Part shown: positions 33,384 through 41,599 of the stretch, piece by piece
Numbering within the stretch: position 1 is the stretch's first letter
Layout: each line of letters begins with the position of its first letter
Origin: Streptomyces sp. CNQ-509
Lineage (GTDB): Bacteria > Actinomycetota > Actinomycetes > Streptomycetales > Streptomycetaceae
Direction of reading: 5' to 3'
NCBI RefSeq assembly: GCF_001011035.1
Contig: NZ_CP011492.1
Location: 3,357,501-3,421,500, forward strand
Length of the DNA: 64,000 nucleotides
Made by a program: the position numbers and the translations under genes
Notes under the pieces: generated by a model
Seen by the model: only the letters and a program-made list of their open reading frames with translations
What the model was told of the DNA's origin: nothing
The model's database searches: none

Positions 33384-34636
33384 TGCTCGTCGTCGCGCCC
33401 GTACCGGCCGCGTTCCATGAGCAGCGCGGCCTGCATCATGGCCCGTGCGTAGCCCGTGTCGTACAGCTCCATGCCGTGGCCGCCGCCGCCCACGTCCTTG
33501 TACTGGTTGCTCTGGTCCGACCCGTTCTCGCGGTCGAAGTCGTTCGCGCGCGGGTGCTCGGCGAGGATGCCGCGCGCGTAGCCGGCGCGGACGAGCTGGC
33601 GCATGAAGCCGAACATGTCGGTCTCGCCGTTGTCCGGGAACACCTCGGCGTACTTCACCTGCGGCTCGTCCACGCGCACGTTGCGGTAGTGGATGTGGTT
33701 GACCCGGTCCTTGCGGCACATCCAGCGCAGGAAGTCGACGGAGTCGAACCCGACCTCGGCCGTCACGCCCGCGTGCACCGTCATGCCGTTCGACGGGCTG
33801 TCGACGGTCTCGACCATCCGCCTCCAGTCCGCGACCGACCCCATGATCTGGGGGTTGCCGCGGCTGATCGCGGCGGGCGGGTCGTTGGGGTGCACGGCCA
33901 TGCGCACGCCCGCCTCCTCGGCGACGGGCATGACCTCGCGCAGGAAGTGCTCGTAGTGGTCCCAGAGCTCCTCGCGGGTGAAGGCGGGCACGCCGTCGGG
34001 GCGGGGGAGGTCGCGGACCTTGACGCCGTCGACCTCGTGGTCGAGGTCGAAGGCGGTGTAGCCGGCGCCGATGCGGTCGGTCTCGTCGATCTCCTCGTAG
34101 TAGCCCTCCTTCAACCGGTGGACGTACCAGTTGTATTCGACGACGCCGATGCCGGCCTCGCCCGCCGCCCGCAGCGAGGTCTTGATGTCCTCGATGGCCT
34201 GGTCCCGGCCGTCCTCACCGCGGACGACCGAGTCGGGGGCGCTGATGAGGTAGGCGGTGACGTGCATGCCCATGTCCTCGACGCGCTCGCGGTCGGCACG
34301 CAGCTCGGCGGCGTCCCAGGGGGCCGCGGGCACGTCGGTGACGAGTGCACCGGTGATGCCCGCCTGCCGCCAGCGCCGCACGGTTTCCTCGCTGGGCCTG
34401 CGGGACATCCACTGGCAGAGCTTGGGGGTGTCGGGTCCTTCGCGGACGTCGTCGGGCCAGTTCAACTGCGGGAACGGGGCGTTGCCTCCGGGGCCGCCGC
34501 CGGGGCCGCCGCCGCCGGGGGCGGCGAACGCGGGGGCGGCGCCCGCCGAGGCGCCGATCGCGGCGGCTGCCGCGGCGGTGGAGCCGCGTTTGAGGAAGGA
34601 GCGGCGCGAACTGCCGTCCTGCGCGGGGGATTCCAT
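33380..34636 (-). CDS. Tat-exported mannonate dehydratase-like (UxuA superfamily) enzyme
   Basis: A 418-residue protein. The signal is a twin-arginine type (SSRRSFLKRG, then an Ala-rich hydrophobic stretch to APAFA). The mature part follows the UxuA TIM barrel: WRQAGITGALV, HPNDPPAAISRGNPQIMG, NHIHYRNVRVDEPQ, and DNGETDMFGFMRQL. Where UxuA has the metal-binding Cys (CTG) this protein has His (VHAG), and the RPDHG motif is replaced by AEHPR, so metal ligands and perhaps substrate differ. It would act outside the cytoplasmic membrane. It leads the coupled pair with the GroEL-like gene and diverges from the exported enolase-superfamily gene. Confidence 0.78.
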   Translation of the reverse strand: MESPAQDGSSRRSFLKRGSTAAAAAAIGASAGAAPAFAAPGGGGPGGGPGGNAPFPQLNWPDDVREGPDTPKLCQWMSRRPSEETVRRWRQAGITGALVTDVPAAPWDAAELRADRERVEDMGMHVTAYLISAPDSVVRGEDGRDQAIEDIKTSLRAAGEAGIGVVEYNWYVHRLKEGYYEEIDETDRIGAGYTAFDLDHEVDGVKVRDLPRPDGVPAFTREELWDHYEHFLREVMPVAEEAGVRMAVHPNDPPAAISRGNPQIMGSVADWRRMVETVDSPSNGMTVHAGVTAEVGFDSVDFLRWMCRKDRVNHIHYRNVRVDEPQVKYAEVFPDNGETDMFGFMRQLVRAGYARGILAEHPRANDFDRENGSDQSNQYKDVGGGGHGMELYDTGYARAMMQAALLMERGRYGRDDEQ

Positions 34637-34984
34637 ACGTCACCTTCGCTTTCCGTGCTGCCGGCTGCCTGATGCTGCGGTGGTGCGTCCTGACGTGGTG
34701 CGTCGTACGCCGTGCGTCGTACCGGGCACGTACAGCCGGTGCGTCGCACGGGTGTCCTGGTACAGGGGGGTTGGGCGCAGCATACGGATGCAAGTCCCCG
34801 GCCGTTAAGTGCCTGTTGCGTATACGCCCATTCGCGAAGCGAATCCAGCGGCCACTCCTGCGGCCATTCGCTTTCCTGATGATTGCATACGGAAACTAAC
34901 GCTGCGGGATTGCTCCCACACTCCCGGTACCACCTCTATGGTGATCGGCAGAATTTTTCCGGAATCCTTACGGAGGGTCCCCCC
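34637..34984. promoter_or_regulatory. Divergent control region of the two exported dehydratases
   Basis: 348 bases between divergent genes, rich in repeats. GTGCGTC occurs four times in direct orientation (34683, 34698, 34712, 34739; intervals 15, 14 and 27). GCGTATACGC is a perfect 10-base palindrome at 34818-34827, immediately followed by ATTCGC-N3-GCGAAT at 34830-34844. TTGC-ATACG is repeated at about 34817 and 34887. The enolase gene has GGAGGG seven bases before its ATG. These look like regulator sites controlling both directions, but no regulator is proven. Confidence 0.5.
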
Positions 34985-36397
34985 ATGCAGGAATCCGAGA
35001 ACGGCTCCTCCCTGCGTTCCAGGCGTACCGCACTGGGACTCGGGGCAGCCGCTGCCGCAGGCGGCCTCGGGCTCGGCGCACTCGCATTCCGACCGGCCGA
35101 AGAACAGGTGGAGTTTCTCACCCAGAAAGTCAGCAGGGCATCGAAGCCGAGCAAGCTGAAGATCACGGATCTGCGGGTGGCGGTGCTGGCCGGCGTGCCG
35201 TTCACCAGCCCGATCGTCCGCATCGACACCAACCAGGGCATCTCCGGCTGGGGCGAGGTACGTGACGACGCCGACAAGCGCTACGCGCTGGAGCTGAAGG
35301 GCAGACTCCTCGGCGAGAATCCGTGCAACGTCGAGATGCTCTTCAAACGGCTCAAGCAGTTCGGCAACCACGGCCGCCGCGGCGGCGGCGTCTCCGGCGT
35401 CGAGATGGCGCTGTGGGACCTGGCGGGCAAGGCGTACGGCGTACCGGTGTTCCAGATGCTCGGCGGCGCCTACCGCAGAAAGATACGCCTCTACACCGAC
35501 ACCACCGAGTCGGAGGACCCGAAGGTCTACGCGCAGCGGATGAAAGAGCGCGTGGACATGGGCTTCACGTTCCTCAAGATGGACCTGGGCCTGGAAATCG
35601 TCCAGGACCTGCCGGGCGCGGTCGTCGGCAAGAGCCTGTGGGACGGCAACCTCCAGCAGTACGACGGCGCACCCGGCGGCTACGGCATGACCGAGCACGG
35701 GCTCACCATGGTGCAGATCACCGACAAGGGCCTGGACGCCATGGCGGAGTACGTGGAGGCGGTGCGGGACGCCGTCGGCTACGACGTCCCGCTGGGCATG
35801 GACCACTTCGGCCACTTCGACGTCAACACCGCCATCCGGCTGGCGAACCGCTTCGAGCGCTACAACCTCGCCTGGCTGGAGGACCTGGTGCCGTGGTTCC
35901 GCACCGACGACTGGAAGGAGATCACCAAGGCCGTCAACGTCCCCACCATGACCGGCGAGGACATGTACGGACTGGAGGCGTTCCGCACCCTCGTCGACGA
36001 GGGCGCCGTCGATCTGGTCCAGCCCGACCCGGCGACCGCCGGCGGCATTCTGGAGACCAAGCGCATCGGCGACTACGCGCGCGAGCAGGGCATGGCGATG
36101 CCGCTGCACTACGCGGGTTCCCCGATCGGCGCGATGGCCAGCGCGCACATCGCCGCCGCCACCGAGAACTTCGTCTGCCTGGAATACCACGCGAGCGACG
36201 TGAAGTTCTGGAACGACCTCATCGCGGGCGGCGAGCCGCTGCTGAAGGACGGCTTCTACCACCTGACCGACGCTCCGGGCCTGGGCGTGGAGCTGGACGA
36301 GAAGGTGATGGCCGAGCACCTGGCCAAGGGCGAGAAGCTCTTCGCGCCGACCAAGGAGTGGAACAACAGCCCGGCCTGGGACCGCACCTGGAGCTGA
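34985..36397 (+). CDS. Tat-exported enolase-superfamily (mandelate racemase-type) sugar-acid dehydratase
   Basis: A 470-residue protein with a twin-arginine signal (SLRSRRTALGLG plus an Ala/Gly hydrophobic run). The enolase-superfamily barrel is intact: capping domain IRIDTNQGISGWGE-like, GVSGVEMALWDLAGKA, base region FLKMDLG, metal ligands Asp in GMDHFGHF, Glu in WLEDLVPW and Glu in TGEDMYG, and a late His in LHYAGSPIG. This set fits acid-sugar dehydratases such as mannonate or galactonate dehydratase. Translocation after folding with Mg2+ would suit Tat. ATG 34985 has GGAGGG at seven bases. It is divergent from the UxuA-like gene and ends at a 15-bp terminator. Confidence 0.85.
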   Translation: MQESENGSSLRSRRTALGLGAAAAAGGLGLGALAFRPAEEQVEFLTQKVSRASKPSKLKITDLRVAVLAGVPFTSPIVRIDTNQGISGWGEVRDDADKRYALELKGRLLGENPCNVEMLFKRLKQFGNHGRRGGGVSGVEMALWDLAGKAYGVPVFQMLGGAYRRKIRLYTDTTESEDPKVYAQRMKERVDMGFTFLKMDLGLEIVQDLPGAVVGKSLWDGNLQQYDGAPGGYGMTEHGLTMVQITDKGLDAMAEYVEAVRDAVGYDVPLGMDHFGHFDVNTAIRLANRFERYNLAWLEDLVPWFRTDDWKEITKAVNVPTMTGEDMYGLEAFRTLVDEGAVDLVQPDPATAGGILETKRIGDYAREQGMAMPLHYAGSPIGAMASAHIAAATENFVCLEYHASDVKFWNDLIAGGEPLLKDGFYHLTDAPGLGVELDEKVMAEHLAKGEKLFAPTKEWNNSPAWDRTWS

Positions 36398-36432
36398 GCC
36401 CGGCCCTTCCGCCGGAGCGGACGGAAGAACAG

Positions 36433-36472
36433 GAGCCCGTACGCACCCGACCAGGGTGGTGCGTACGGGCTC
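36433..36472. terminator. Bidirectional terminator
   Basis: GAGCCCGTACGCACC and GGTGCGTACGGGCTC form a perfect 15-bp stem with a 10-base loop, placed between the convergent ends of the enolase-superfamily gene and the eight-gene transport operon. It can stop transcription from both sides. Confidence 0.85.
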
Positions 36473-36498
36473 TCGGCTTCAGCGGACCGGCGGCGGGC

Positions 36499-36876
36499 TC
36501 ACCGTGCCGCCGGCGTCTCGTCCTCCGGCGGCACGATCCGCTCGATCCAGTACTCCCGCGCCAGCGCGTCCACACCCGCCGGCGCCACGCCGCGCAGATG
36601 CACGACGTTGCCGTCGGTGCCGGCGATGCGACCGTGCTTCTGCATCCGCAGGATGTGGTACCGCTCCGGCGGGAAGCCCAGCTCCACGTCGGCGGAGAAG
36701 CGCCCGCGCATGTCGCGCTCGTCGCCGACCGCCGGGTCGACCTTGCCGCTCGCCTGCACGGTCAGCCAGACCTGGTAGGCGACGATGAGCAGGACCAGGA
36801 TGAGCAGCCGGCGGATCGTGGGGCTGCGGAGCGCCCTAAACGCCAGCGACTGCCGTTCCCTCGGCATCGGTCGCAC
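36499..36876 (-). CDS. Small membrane-anchored protein at the end of the ABC operon
   Basis: A 125-residue protein of unknown family. A basic start (residues 1-20) is followed by one membrane helix (LLILVLLIVAYQVWLTV) and then about 85 residues that would face outward, with RFSADVELGFPPERYHILRM and AREYWIERIVPPE. It overlaps the ABC ATPase gene by 41 bases and is the last gene before the terminator, so it is made with the importer. It could be an accessory subunit at the outer face of the permease or a sensor, but nothing in the sequence shows this. ATG 36867 is an alternative start. Confidence 0.7.
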   Translation of the reverse strand: MRPMPRERQSLAFRALRSPTIRRLLILVLLIVAYQVWLTVQASGKVDPAVGDERDMRGRFSADVELGFPPERYHILRMQKHGRIAGTDGNVVHLRGVAPAGVDALAREYWIERIVPPEDETPAAR

Positions 36877-37675
36877 CTCCCGGGCCCTCGTCCGTGCCGG
36901 CCGCCGCGCCCTCGTCGTCGACGAGCAGCTCGTTGACCCGGTTCGCGATCTCCCTGAACTCCGGCATCTCCAGCGCCGTACGCCACTCCCGGGGCCGGGG
37001 CAGGTCGACGGTGACGATCTCCCGTACCCGGCTGGGCCGCTTGGACAGCACCACGATCCGGTCGGAGAGGAACACCGCCTCGTCCACGTCGTGGGTGACG
37101 AAGAAGACCGTCGGGCGCCGCTTCTCGAAGATGCGGGTCAGGTCCTCCTGCAGCTTGCGCCTGGTCTGGGCGTCGATGCTGGCGAACGGCTCGTCCATCA
37201 GCATCACCGCCGGCTCGTTGGCCAGCACGCGGGCCACGCCCAGGCGCTGCTGCATGCCGCCGGACAGCTCGTGCGGGTACTTGTGCTCGAAGCCGCCGAG
37301 CCCGACCAGCTCCAGGAACTCCTTGCCCTTGGCGTCCCGTTCCGGGCGCGGTACGCCCTTCATCCGCAGCCCGAAGACCACGTTGCCCAATACCGTCTTC
37401 CAGGGGAAGAGCGCGTGGCTCTGGAACACCACGCCGCGGTCCGGGCCGGGTCCGCTGACCGCCTGGCCGTCGACGACGACCTCGCCCTCCGTGAGGGTCA
37501 CGAAGCCGGCGACGATGTTCAGCACGGTGGTCTTGCCGCAGCCGCTCGGGCCGAGCACGGAGACGAACTCGCCCTCGTCCACGCTGAACGAGACGTCGCC
37601 GATGGCGGTGACCTCCTCGCCGCTGTACGCGTCGACGTAGTTCTTCTGCAGTCCTGTGATCTCCAGCGCCGTCAT
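36836..37675 (-). CDS. ABC transporter ATPase (SsuB/TauB type)
   Basis: A 279-residue cytoplasmic ATPase energising the importer. Walker A LGPSGCGKTTVLNI, the Q loop VVFQSHALFPWKTV, the signature LSGGMQQRLGVARVL, Walker B AVMLMDEPFASID and the His switch VTHDVDEAVFL are all intact. Sequence and gene order place it with nitrate/sulfonate/taurine-type importers. The ATG overlaps the preceding permease stop by four bases (ATGA), and its own end overlaps the small membrane gene. A single ATPase gene implies a homodimer under two different permeases. Confidence 0.95.
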   Translation of the reverse strand: MTALEITGLQKNYVDAYSGEEVTAIGDVSFSVDEGEFVSVLGPSGCGKTTVLNIVAGFVTLTEGEVVVDGQAVSGPGPDRGVVFQSHALFPWKTVLGNVVFGLRMKGVPRPERDAKGKEFLELVGLGGFEHKYPHELSGGMQQRLGVARVLANEPAVMLMDEPFASIDAQTRRKLQEDLTRIFEKRRPTVFFVTHDVDEAVFLSDRIVVLSKRPSRVREIVTVDLPRPREWRTALEMPEFREIANRVNELLVDDEGAAAGTDEGPGGATDAEGTAVAGV

Positions 37676-38577
37676 CCGTCGGCCTCCAAACTCCGTACCA
37701 TGCCCCACCGTTCGACGGTGGCTCGCTCGAACGGCGCCAGGACCATGGCGTCGAGCGCGTACCACAGGATTCCCAGCACTGCCATGCCCAGGAACACCTG
37801 GCTGATGTCGCCCACCCGGCGGGCGTCGAACATCATGAAGCCGACGCCGCTGGTGCCGACGATGATCTCGGCGGCGACCAGGGCCCGCCAGCCGTAGCCG
37901 AGTCCGGTGCGGATGCCGCCCGCCACGGACGGCAGCGCGCCCGGGAGGATGACCTCGAAGAACACCCGTACCCGCCCCGCGCCGAGACTGCGCGCCGCAC
38001 GCAGCAGTTCGCGCGGCACCTGCTCCACACCCGCGACGACGCTCAGCATCAGCGGGAAGACGATCGTGTAGACGATCACGAAGGTGACCGCGGTGAGGCT
38101 GAAGCCGAACCAGACGATCACGATCGGCAGCCAGGCGATGTCCGCGACCGCCTGGAAGAACAGCAGGATCGGCCAGAAGAACCGGCGGACCTTGGCGAAC
38201 ATCGCCACCACGAAGCCCATCGGCAGGCCGATGGCGAGGCCGAAGCCGACGCCGTACGCCAGTCTGGTCAGCGAATCCGTCAGATAGCCGGGCAGGATGC
38301 CCTTCCTCATCAGGTCGCCGAACTCCTCGACCACCCGCGGCGGGCCGACGAAGAACGCCTCGTCGAACACGCCCAGCTCCGCCACCAGCCACCACAGCGC
38401 GATGACCGGCACGAACGGGCCGAGGTTGCGGAACGCGGCGCGGCGGGTGAGCCAGAGCCAGACCTTCCGGGCCCGGACCACGCCCGGGCTCGCGCCGCCC
38501 TTGCGCGGCGTACGCCCCGCGGGTGCGCGCCGTACGGGCTTGGCCGTACGGGCCGTGTCCGTCGTGTCCGACGCCAT
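37672..38577 (-). CDS. ABC transporter permease (SsuC/TauC type), second copy
   Basis: A 301-residue inner-membrane subunit with a basic N-terminal tail and about six membrane helices. The coupling-helix EAA region is ELLRAARSLGAGRVRVFFEVILPGALP, followed by GIRTGLGYGWRALVAAEIIVG, both characteristic of the SsuC/TauC group. The ATG overlaps the stop of the upstream permease by one base (TGATG). It differs clearly from that permease, so the pore is probably a heterodimer. Confidence 0.93.
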   Translation of the reverse strand: MASDTTDTARTAKPVRRAPAGRTPRKGGASPGVVRARKVWLWLTRRAAFRNLGPFVPVIALWWLVAELGVFDEAFFVGPPRVVEEFGDLMRKGILPGYLTDSLTRLAYGVGFGLAIGLPMGFVVAMFAKVRRFFWPILLFFQAVADIAWLPIVIVWFGFSLTAVTFVIVYTIVFPLMLSVVAGVEQVPRELLRAARSLGAGRVRVFFEVILPGALPSVAGGIRTGLGYGWRALVAAEIIVGTSGVGFMMFDARRVGDISQVFLGMAVLGILWYALDAMVLAPFERATVERWGMVRSLEADG

Positions 38578-39476
38578 CAGCCCCTCCCTCCCGTCATGCC
38601 CCAGCGCTCCACCGTGCGCTTCTCCAGCGGGGCCAGCATCAGCCGGTCCATCAGCAGCCAGAGCACGCCGATGATGACCATCGAGGCGATGATCACGTCG
38701 GTCTGGAAGTACTTCTGCGCCTGGAACAGGGCGTAGCCGAGACCCGCGTTGCTCGCGATGATCTCGGCGGCGACCAGCCCGCGCCAGCCGTACCCGAGGC
38801 CCACCCGCAGTCCGGTGACGACGCTGGGCAGCGCGCCGGGCAGCAGCACCTCCCAGAACATCCGCATCCGGCTCGTGCCCATGCTGCGCGCGGCGCGCAG
38901 CAGCTGGGTCGGGATCTGGCGGACGCCGAGCATCGCGTTGTACGTGATCGCGAAGAACATCGCGTTCCACACGATGAAGATCACGGCGCGGTCGCCGTAG
39001 CCGAACCACAGCGTGGCGACGGGGATCCAGGCGATACCGGCGAGCGCCACGGAGAACCGCAGCAGCGGGGAGAAGAACGCCGACAGCGCGGCGCTGGAGC
39101 CCAGCGCGATACCGAAGGGCAGGGCGGTGAGGATGGCGATCGCGGCGCCGATGCCCATGCGGCGCAGGCTCGCGCCGAGGTGGTCGAAGAGCTCGCCGCT
39201 GGACCACATGTCGCCCAGCGCCGAGAGCACGTCCCCGACCTGGGGGAAGACCCGCAGCGGCGGATCGGTGACCGCGACGACCACCAGCCACACCACGACG
39301 AGCAGCGCGAGCGGGGTGAGGAACCACAGCGCGGAGATCGCACGCGCGGCCGGGGTGTTGGACCCGCCCCGCCTGCGCTTGCGCTGCTGCCCCGGCGGCC
39401 GGCCGCCCGGCCGCGGCCGCCCCGGGCGCGGGGCGGCCGTGGCCGCGGCCTGTTTTTCGGTGCGGGGCGTGGTCAC
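38577..39476 (-). CDS. ABC transporter permease (SsuC/TauC type), first copy
   Basis: A 299-residue membrane subunit. A Pro/Arg-rich N-terminal tail of about 50 residues precedes six helices; the EAA loop reads QLLRAARSMGTSRMRMFWEVLLPGALPS and is followed by GLRVGLGYGWRGLVAAEIIAS. GTG 39476 overlaps the stop of the binding-protein gene (GTGA). Two non-identical permeases in one operon are less usual for SsuABC-type systems, which mostly use a homodimer. Confidence 0.93.
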   Translation of the reverse strand: MTTPRTEKQAAATAAPRPGRPRPGGRPPGQQRKRRRGGSNTPAARAISALWFLTPLALLVVVWLVVVAVTDPPLRVFPQVGDVLSALGDMWSSGELFDHLGASLRRMGIGAAIAILTALPFGIALGSSAALSAFFSPLLRFSVALAGIAWIPVATLWFGYGDRAVIFIVWNAMFFAITYNAMLGVRQIPTQLLRAARSMGTSRMRMFWEVLLPGALPSVVTGLRVGLGYGWRGLVAAEIIASNAGLGYALFQAQKYFQTDVIIASMVIIGVLWLLMDRLMLAPLEKRTVERWGMTGGRG

Positions 39477-40612
39477 GACGGGCAGGCCTCGGCGGCGGTG
39501 TCGCGGTCGAAGGTGTACCCGCCGTCGATCGCCGCGGCGTCCGGGACGGGCGGCAGGTCGGCGAAGAGGTCGGGGTTGTCCTTCATGACCTTCAGGATCG
39601 GCTCGGGCTGGAAGTACTTGTTGACGTCGAAGCCCTTCTCGACGTTGCCCTGCTCGGCCAGGAGCCCCGCGAGGGTGTCCAGCGCCAGGTAGTTGCAGGC
39701 GGAGAAGCGGCCGTCGAGCTGCTTGACGTTGTGCTTCATCGCCTCCTGCGCAACCTTCTTCTCGGTGCCGGGCAGCCAGCGCGTCGCCGAGTCGGCGGCG
39801 TCGTCGGGGTTCTCGCGCATCCACTGGTCGGTCTGCGCGCGGGCGGTGAGGAACCCCTCGATGACCTCCGGGTTCTTCTCGGCGTACGCGCGCGTGGTGA
39901 CGAGGTAGCCGATGAACGGGATGTAGCCGCCGCCGCGCAGCACCTCCTCGGCTCCGTCCACCTGCTCGGTCATGGTGATCGGCCACGGGTCCCAGACGAT
40001 GCCCGCGTCGATGCCGCCGGTCTCCAGCGCGACCGCCATGTCCGGCGGCTCGGTGTTGACGATCTCGATGTCGCCGGCCTTCAGCCCCGCCTCTTCCAGC
40101 AGGCCGAGGAGGTAGAGGTGGTTGATCGAGCCCTCGGAGACGCCGATGCGCTTGCCGCGCAGGGTCGTGAGGTCCTTGCCGTCGACGCCGGAGTCGCCGC
40201 CGGCCACCACGGCCATCGTCTCGTCGATGCTGAGCTGCGAGGACGAGCCGGTGTAGTTGCCGACGAGCACCAGGTCGATGCCCTGCTGGGCGGCGGCGAT
40301 GGCCGGGGTGCCGACCTGGACCACGTCGACCTCACCGGCCTGGAGCGCGTTCAGCGCGTCCACGCCGGTCGGGTAGGGCTCCTTCAGCTTCACGTTGAGG
40401 TTCTGCTCGTCGAAGTAGCCCGCCTCGACGCCGGCCGGCAGGCCGATCTGGTCGATGGCGGAGACGTAGCCGGCAGACAGCTTGGTCGGCTCGGTGCCGC
40501 CCGCGCCACCGTCGACGTCGTCGTCCACGGTCGAGTCGCCGCCGCAGGCGGCCAGCAGCAGGGCTCCCGAACAAGCCGCCGCCACTGCTATGTGACGTGT
40601 TGCGCGAAACAT
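39473..40612 (-). CDS. ABC transporter substrate-binding lipoprotein (SsuA/NMT1 type)
   Basis: A 379-residue lipoprotein: signal AAACSGALLLAACGG with the lipobox Cys near residue 23, then an acidic linker and a two-lobed binding domain (SAIDQIGLPAGVEAGYFDEQNL, VQVGTPAIAAAQQGIDLVLVG, RGKRIGVSEGS, DAGIVWDPWP). This is the NMT1/SsuA fold used for sulfonates, nitrate, aromatic acids and other small ligands; the actual ligand is unknown. It follows the kinase gene by 22 bases and is translationally coupled to the first permease. By context it may capture the keto-acid product of the two exported dehydratases. Confidence 0.93.
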   Translation of the reverse strand: MFRATRHIAVAAACSGALLLAACGGDSTVDDDVDGGAGGTEPTKLSAGYVSAIDQIGLPAGVEAGYFDEQNLNVKLKEPYPTGVDALNALQAGEVDVVQVGTPAIAAAQQGIDLVLVGNYTGSSSQLSIDETMAVVAGGDSGVDGKDLTTLRGKRIGVSEGSINHLYLLGLLEEAGLKAGDIEIVNTEPPDMAVALETGGIDAGIVWDPWPITMTEQVDGAEEVLRGGGYIPFIGYLVTTRAYAEKNPEVIEGFLTARAQTDQWMRENPDDAADSATRWLPGTEKKVAQEAMKHNVKQLDGRFSACNYLALDTLAGLLAEQGNVEKGFDVNKYFQPEPILKVMKDNPDLFADLPPVPDAAAIDGGYTFDRDTAAEACPS

Positions 40613-40634
40613 GAGTCTCTCCTGATCCGTACGG

Positions 40635-41588
40635 CTACGGGGCTGGTGTGGGAGCGCCGGGGAGCAGCGCGTCCACCGCGGCCCGGTGCGGAATCGGCAG
40701 GACCGCTCCCGGTCCGGTGGTGGTGAGCGCGGCGGCGACGGCCGCGTAGCGGGCCGCCTCCGGCGGTACGGCGCCCTCCAGGAGCCGGGCCGCGAACGCG
40801 CCGTCGAAGGTGTCGCCGGCCCCCGAGGGGTCGACGGCCCGCACCGGGTGGGGCGGAATGCGGGTCACGGTGCCCTCGTGGGCCAGCAGGGCGCCCTGGT
40901 CGCCCATCTTGAGCACGACGATGCCGGGGCCGCGGCGCACGAAGGCGTCGAGGACCTCCTCGGGCTCGTGCAGGCCGGTGAGCAGCCTGCCCTCCTCCAG
41001 GTTCGGCAGTGCCACATCGCACAGCTCGACGCTGCGCATGACCACCGCGCGGGCCCGTTCGACGGGCCAGAGCGCGGGGCGGTAGTTGGGGTCGTAGCCG
41101 ACCAGCGTGCCGCTGCCGCGGGCCAGTTCCATGGCGTGGAAAGCCGCGTCGCACGCGGACGGGCTGATCGCCTGGGTGATCCCGGTGACGTGCAGCATGC
41201 GCGCCCGCTCGATCGCCGCGGCCGGCACGTCGGCCGGGGTGAGCCGGCTGGCCGGCGAGTCCGCACGGTAATAGGTGAACCTGCTGGCCGCGGGCGTACG
41301 GGAGATGAAGTAGATCCCGGTACGCCCGCCGGCCTCGCGGATGACGTGCTCGGTGCCGACACCCTCCCACTCCCACAGCCGCAGCAGGGCGCCGCCGAAG
41401 TCGTCGTCGCCGATGCGGGTGACGTAGCCGGTGCGCGCGCCGGAGCGCTGCGCGGCCACCGCGAAGTTCGACGAGTCGCCGCCGTAGCCGACGGCGAAGT
41501 CGTCGCCCGGCCCGACGGGCTCCCGGCCCTCGGCGCGGGCGTTGAACTCCAGCAGCGGCTCGCCGATCGCGAGGATGTCGTTGTCCAT
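40635..41588 (-). CDS. 2-keto-3-deoxygluconate-type kinase (PfkB family)
   Basis: A 317-residue cytoplasmic sugar kinase. The N-terminal motif GGDSSNFAVAAQRSG and LAIGEPLLEFN, the TYYRADSPASRL stretch and the catalytic DPSGAGDTFDGAF are those of KdgK-like kinases, which phosphorylate 2-keto-3-deoxygluconate at O6. It lies between the RraA-like gene (11-base gap) and the binding-protein gene (22-base gap) in one operon. The keto-deoxy acid is exactly what mannonate or galactonate dehydratases make, which supports the assignment. It may instead use another deoxy-keto acid. Confidence 0.87.
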   Translation of the reverse strand: MDNDILAIGEPLLEFNARAEGREPVGPGDDFAVGYGGDSSNFAVAAQRSGARTGYVTRIGDDDFGGALLRLWEWEGVGTEHVIREAGGRTGIYFISRTPAASRFTYYRADSPASRLTPADVPAAAIERARMLHVTGITQAISPSACDAAFHAMELARGSGTLVGYDPNYRPALWPVERARAVVMRSVELCDVALPNLEEGRLLTGLHEPEEVLDAFVRRGPGIVVLKMGDQGALLAHEGTVTRIPPHPVRAVDPSGAGDTFDGAFAARLLEGAVPPEAARYAAVAAALTTTGPGAVLPIPHRAAVDALLPGAPTPAP

Positions 41589-41599
41589 GTCCGCCGCCG

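Noticed and set aside
33384..33719. Upstream extension of the GroEL-like frame by about 110 residues
   Set aside because: The extension is the shadow of the UxuA-like gene, is Arg/Pro-rich, and GTG 33383 gives the normal chaperonin start.
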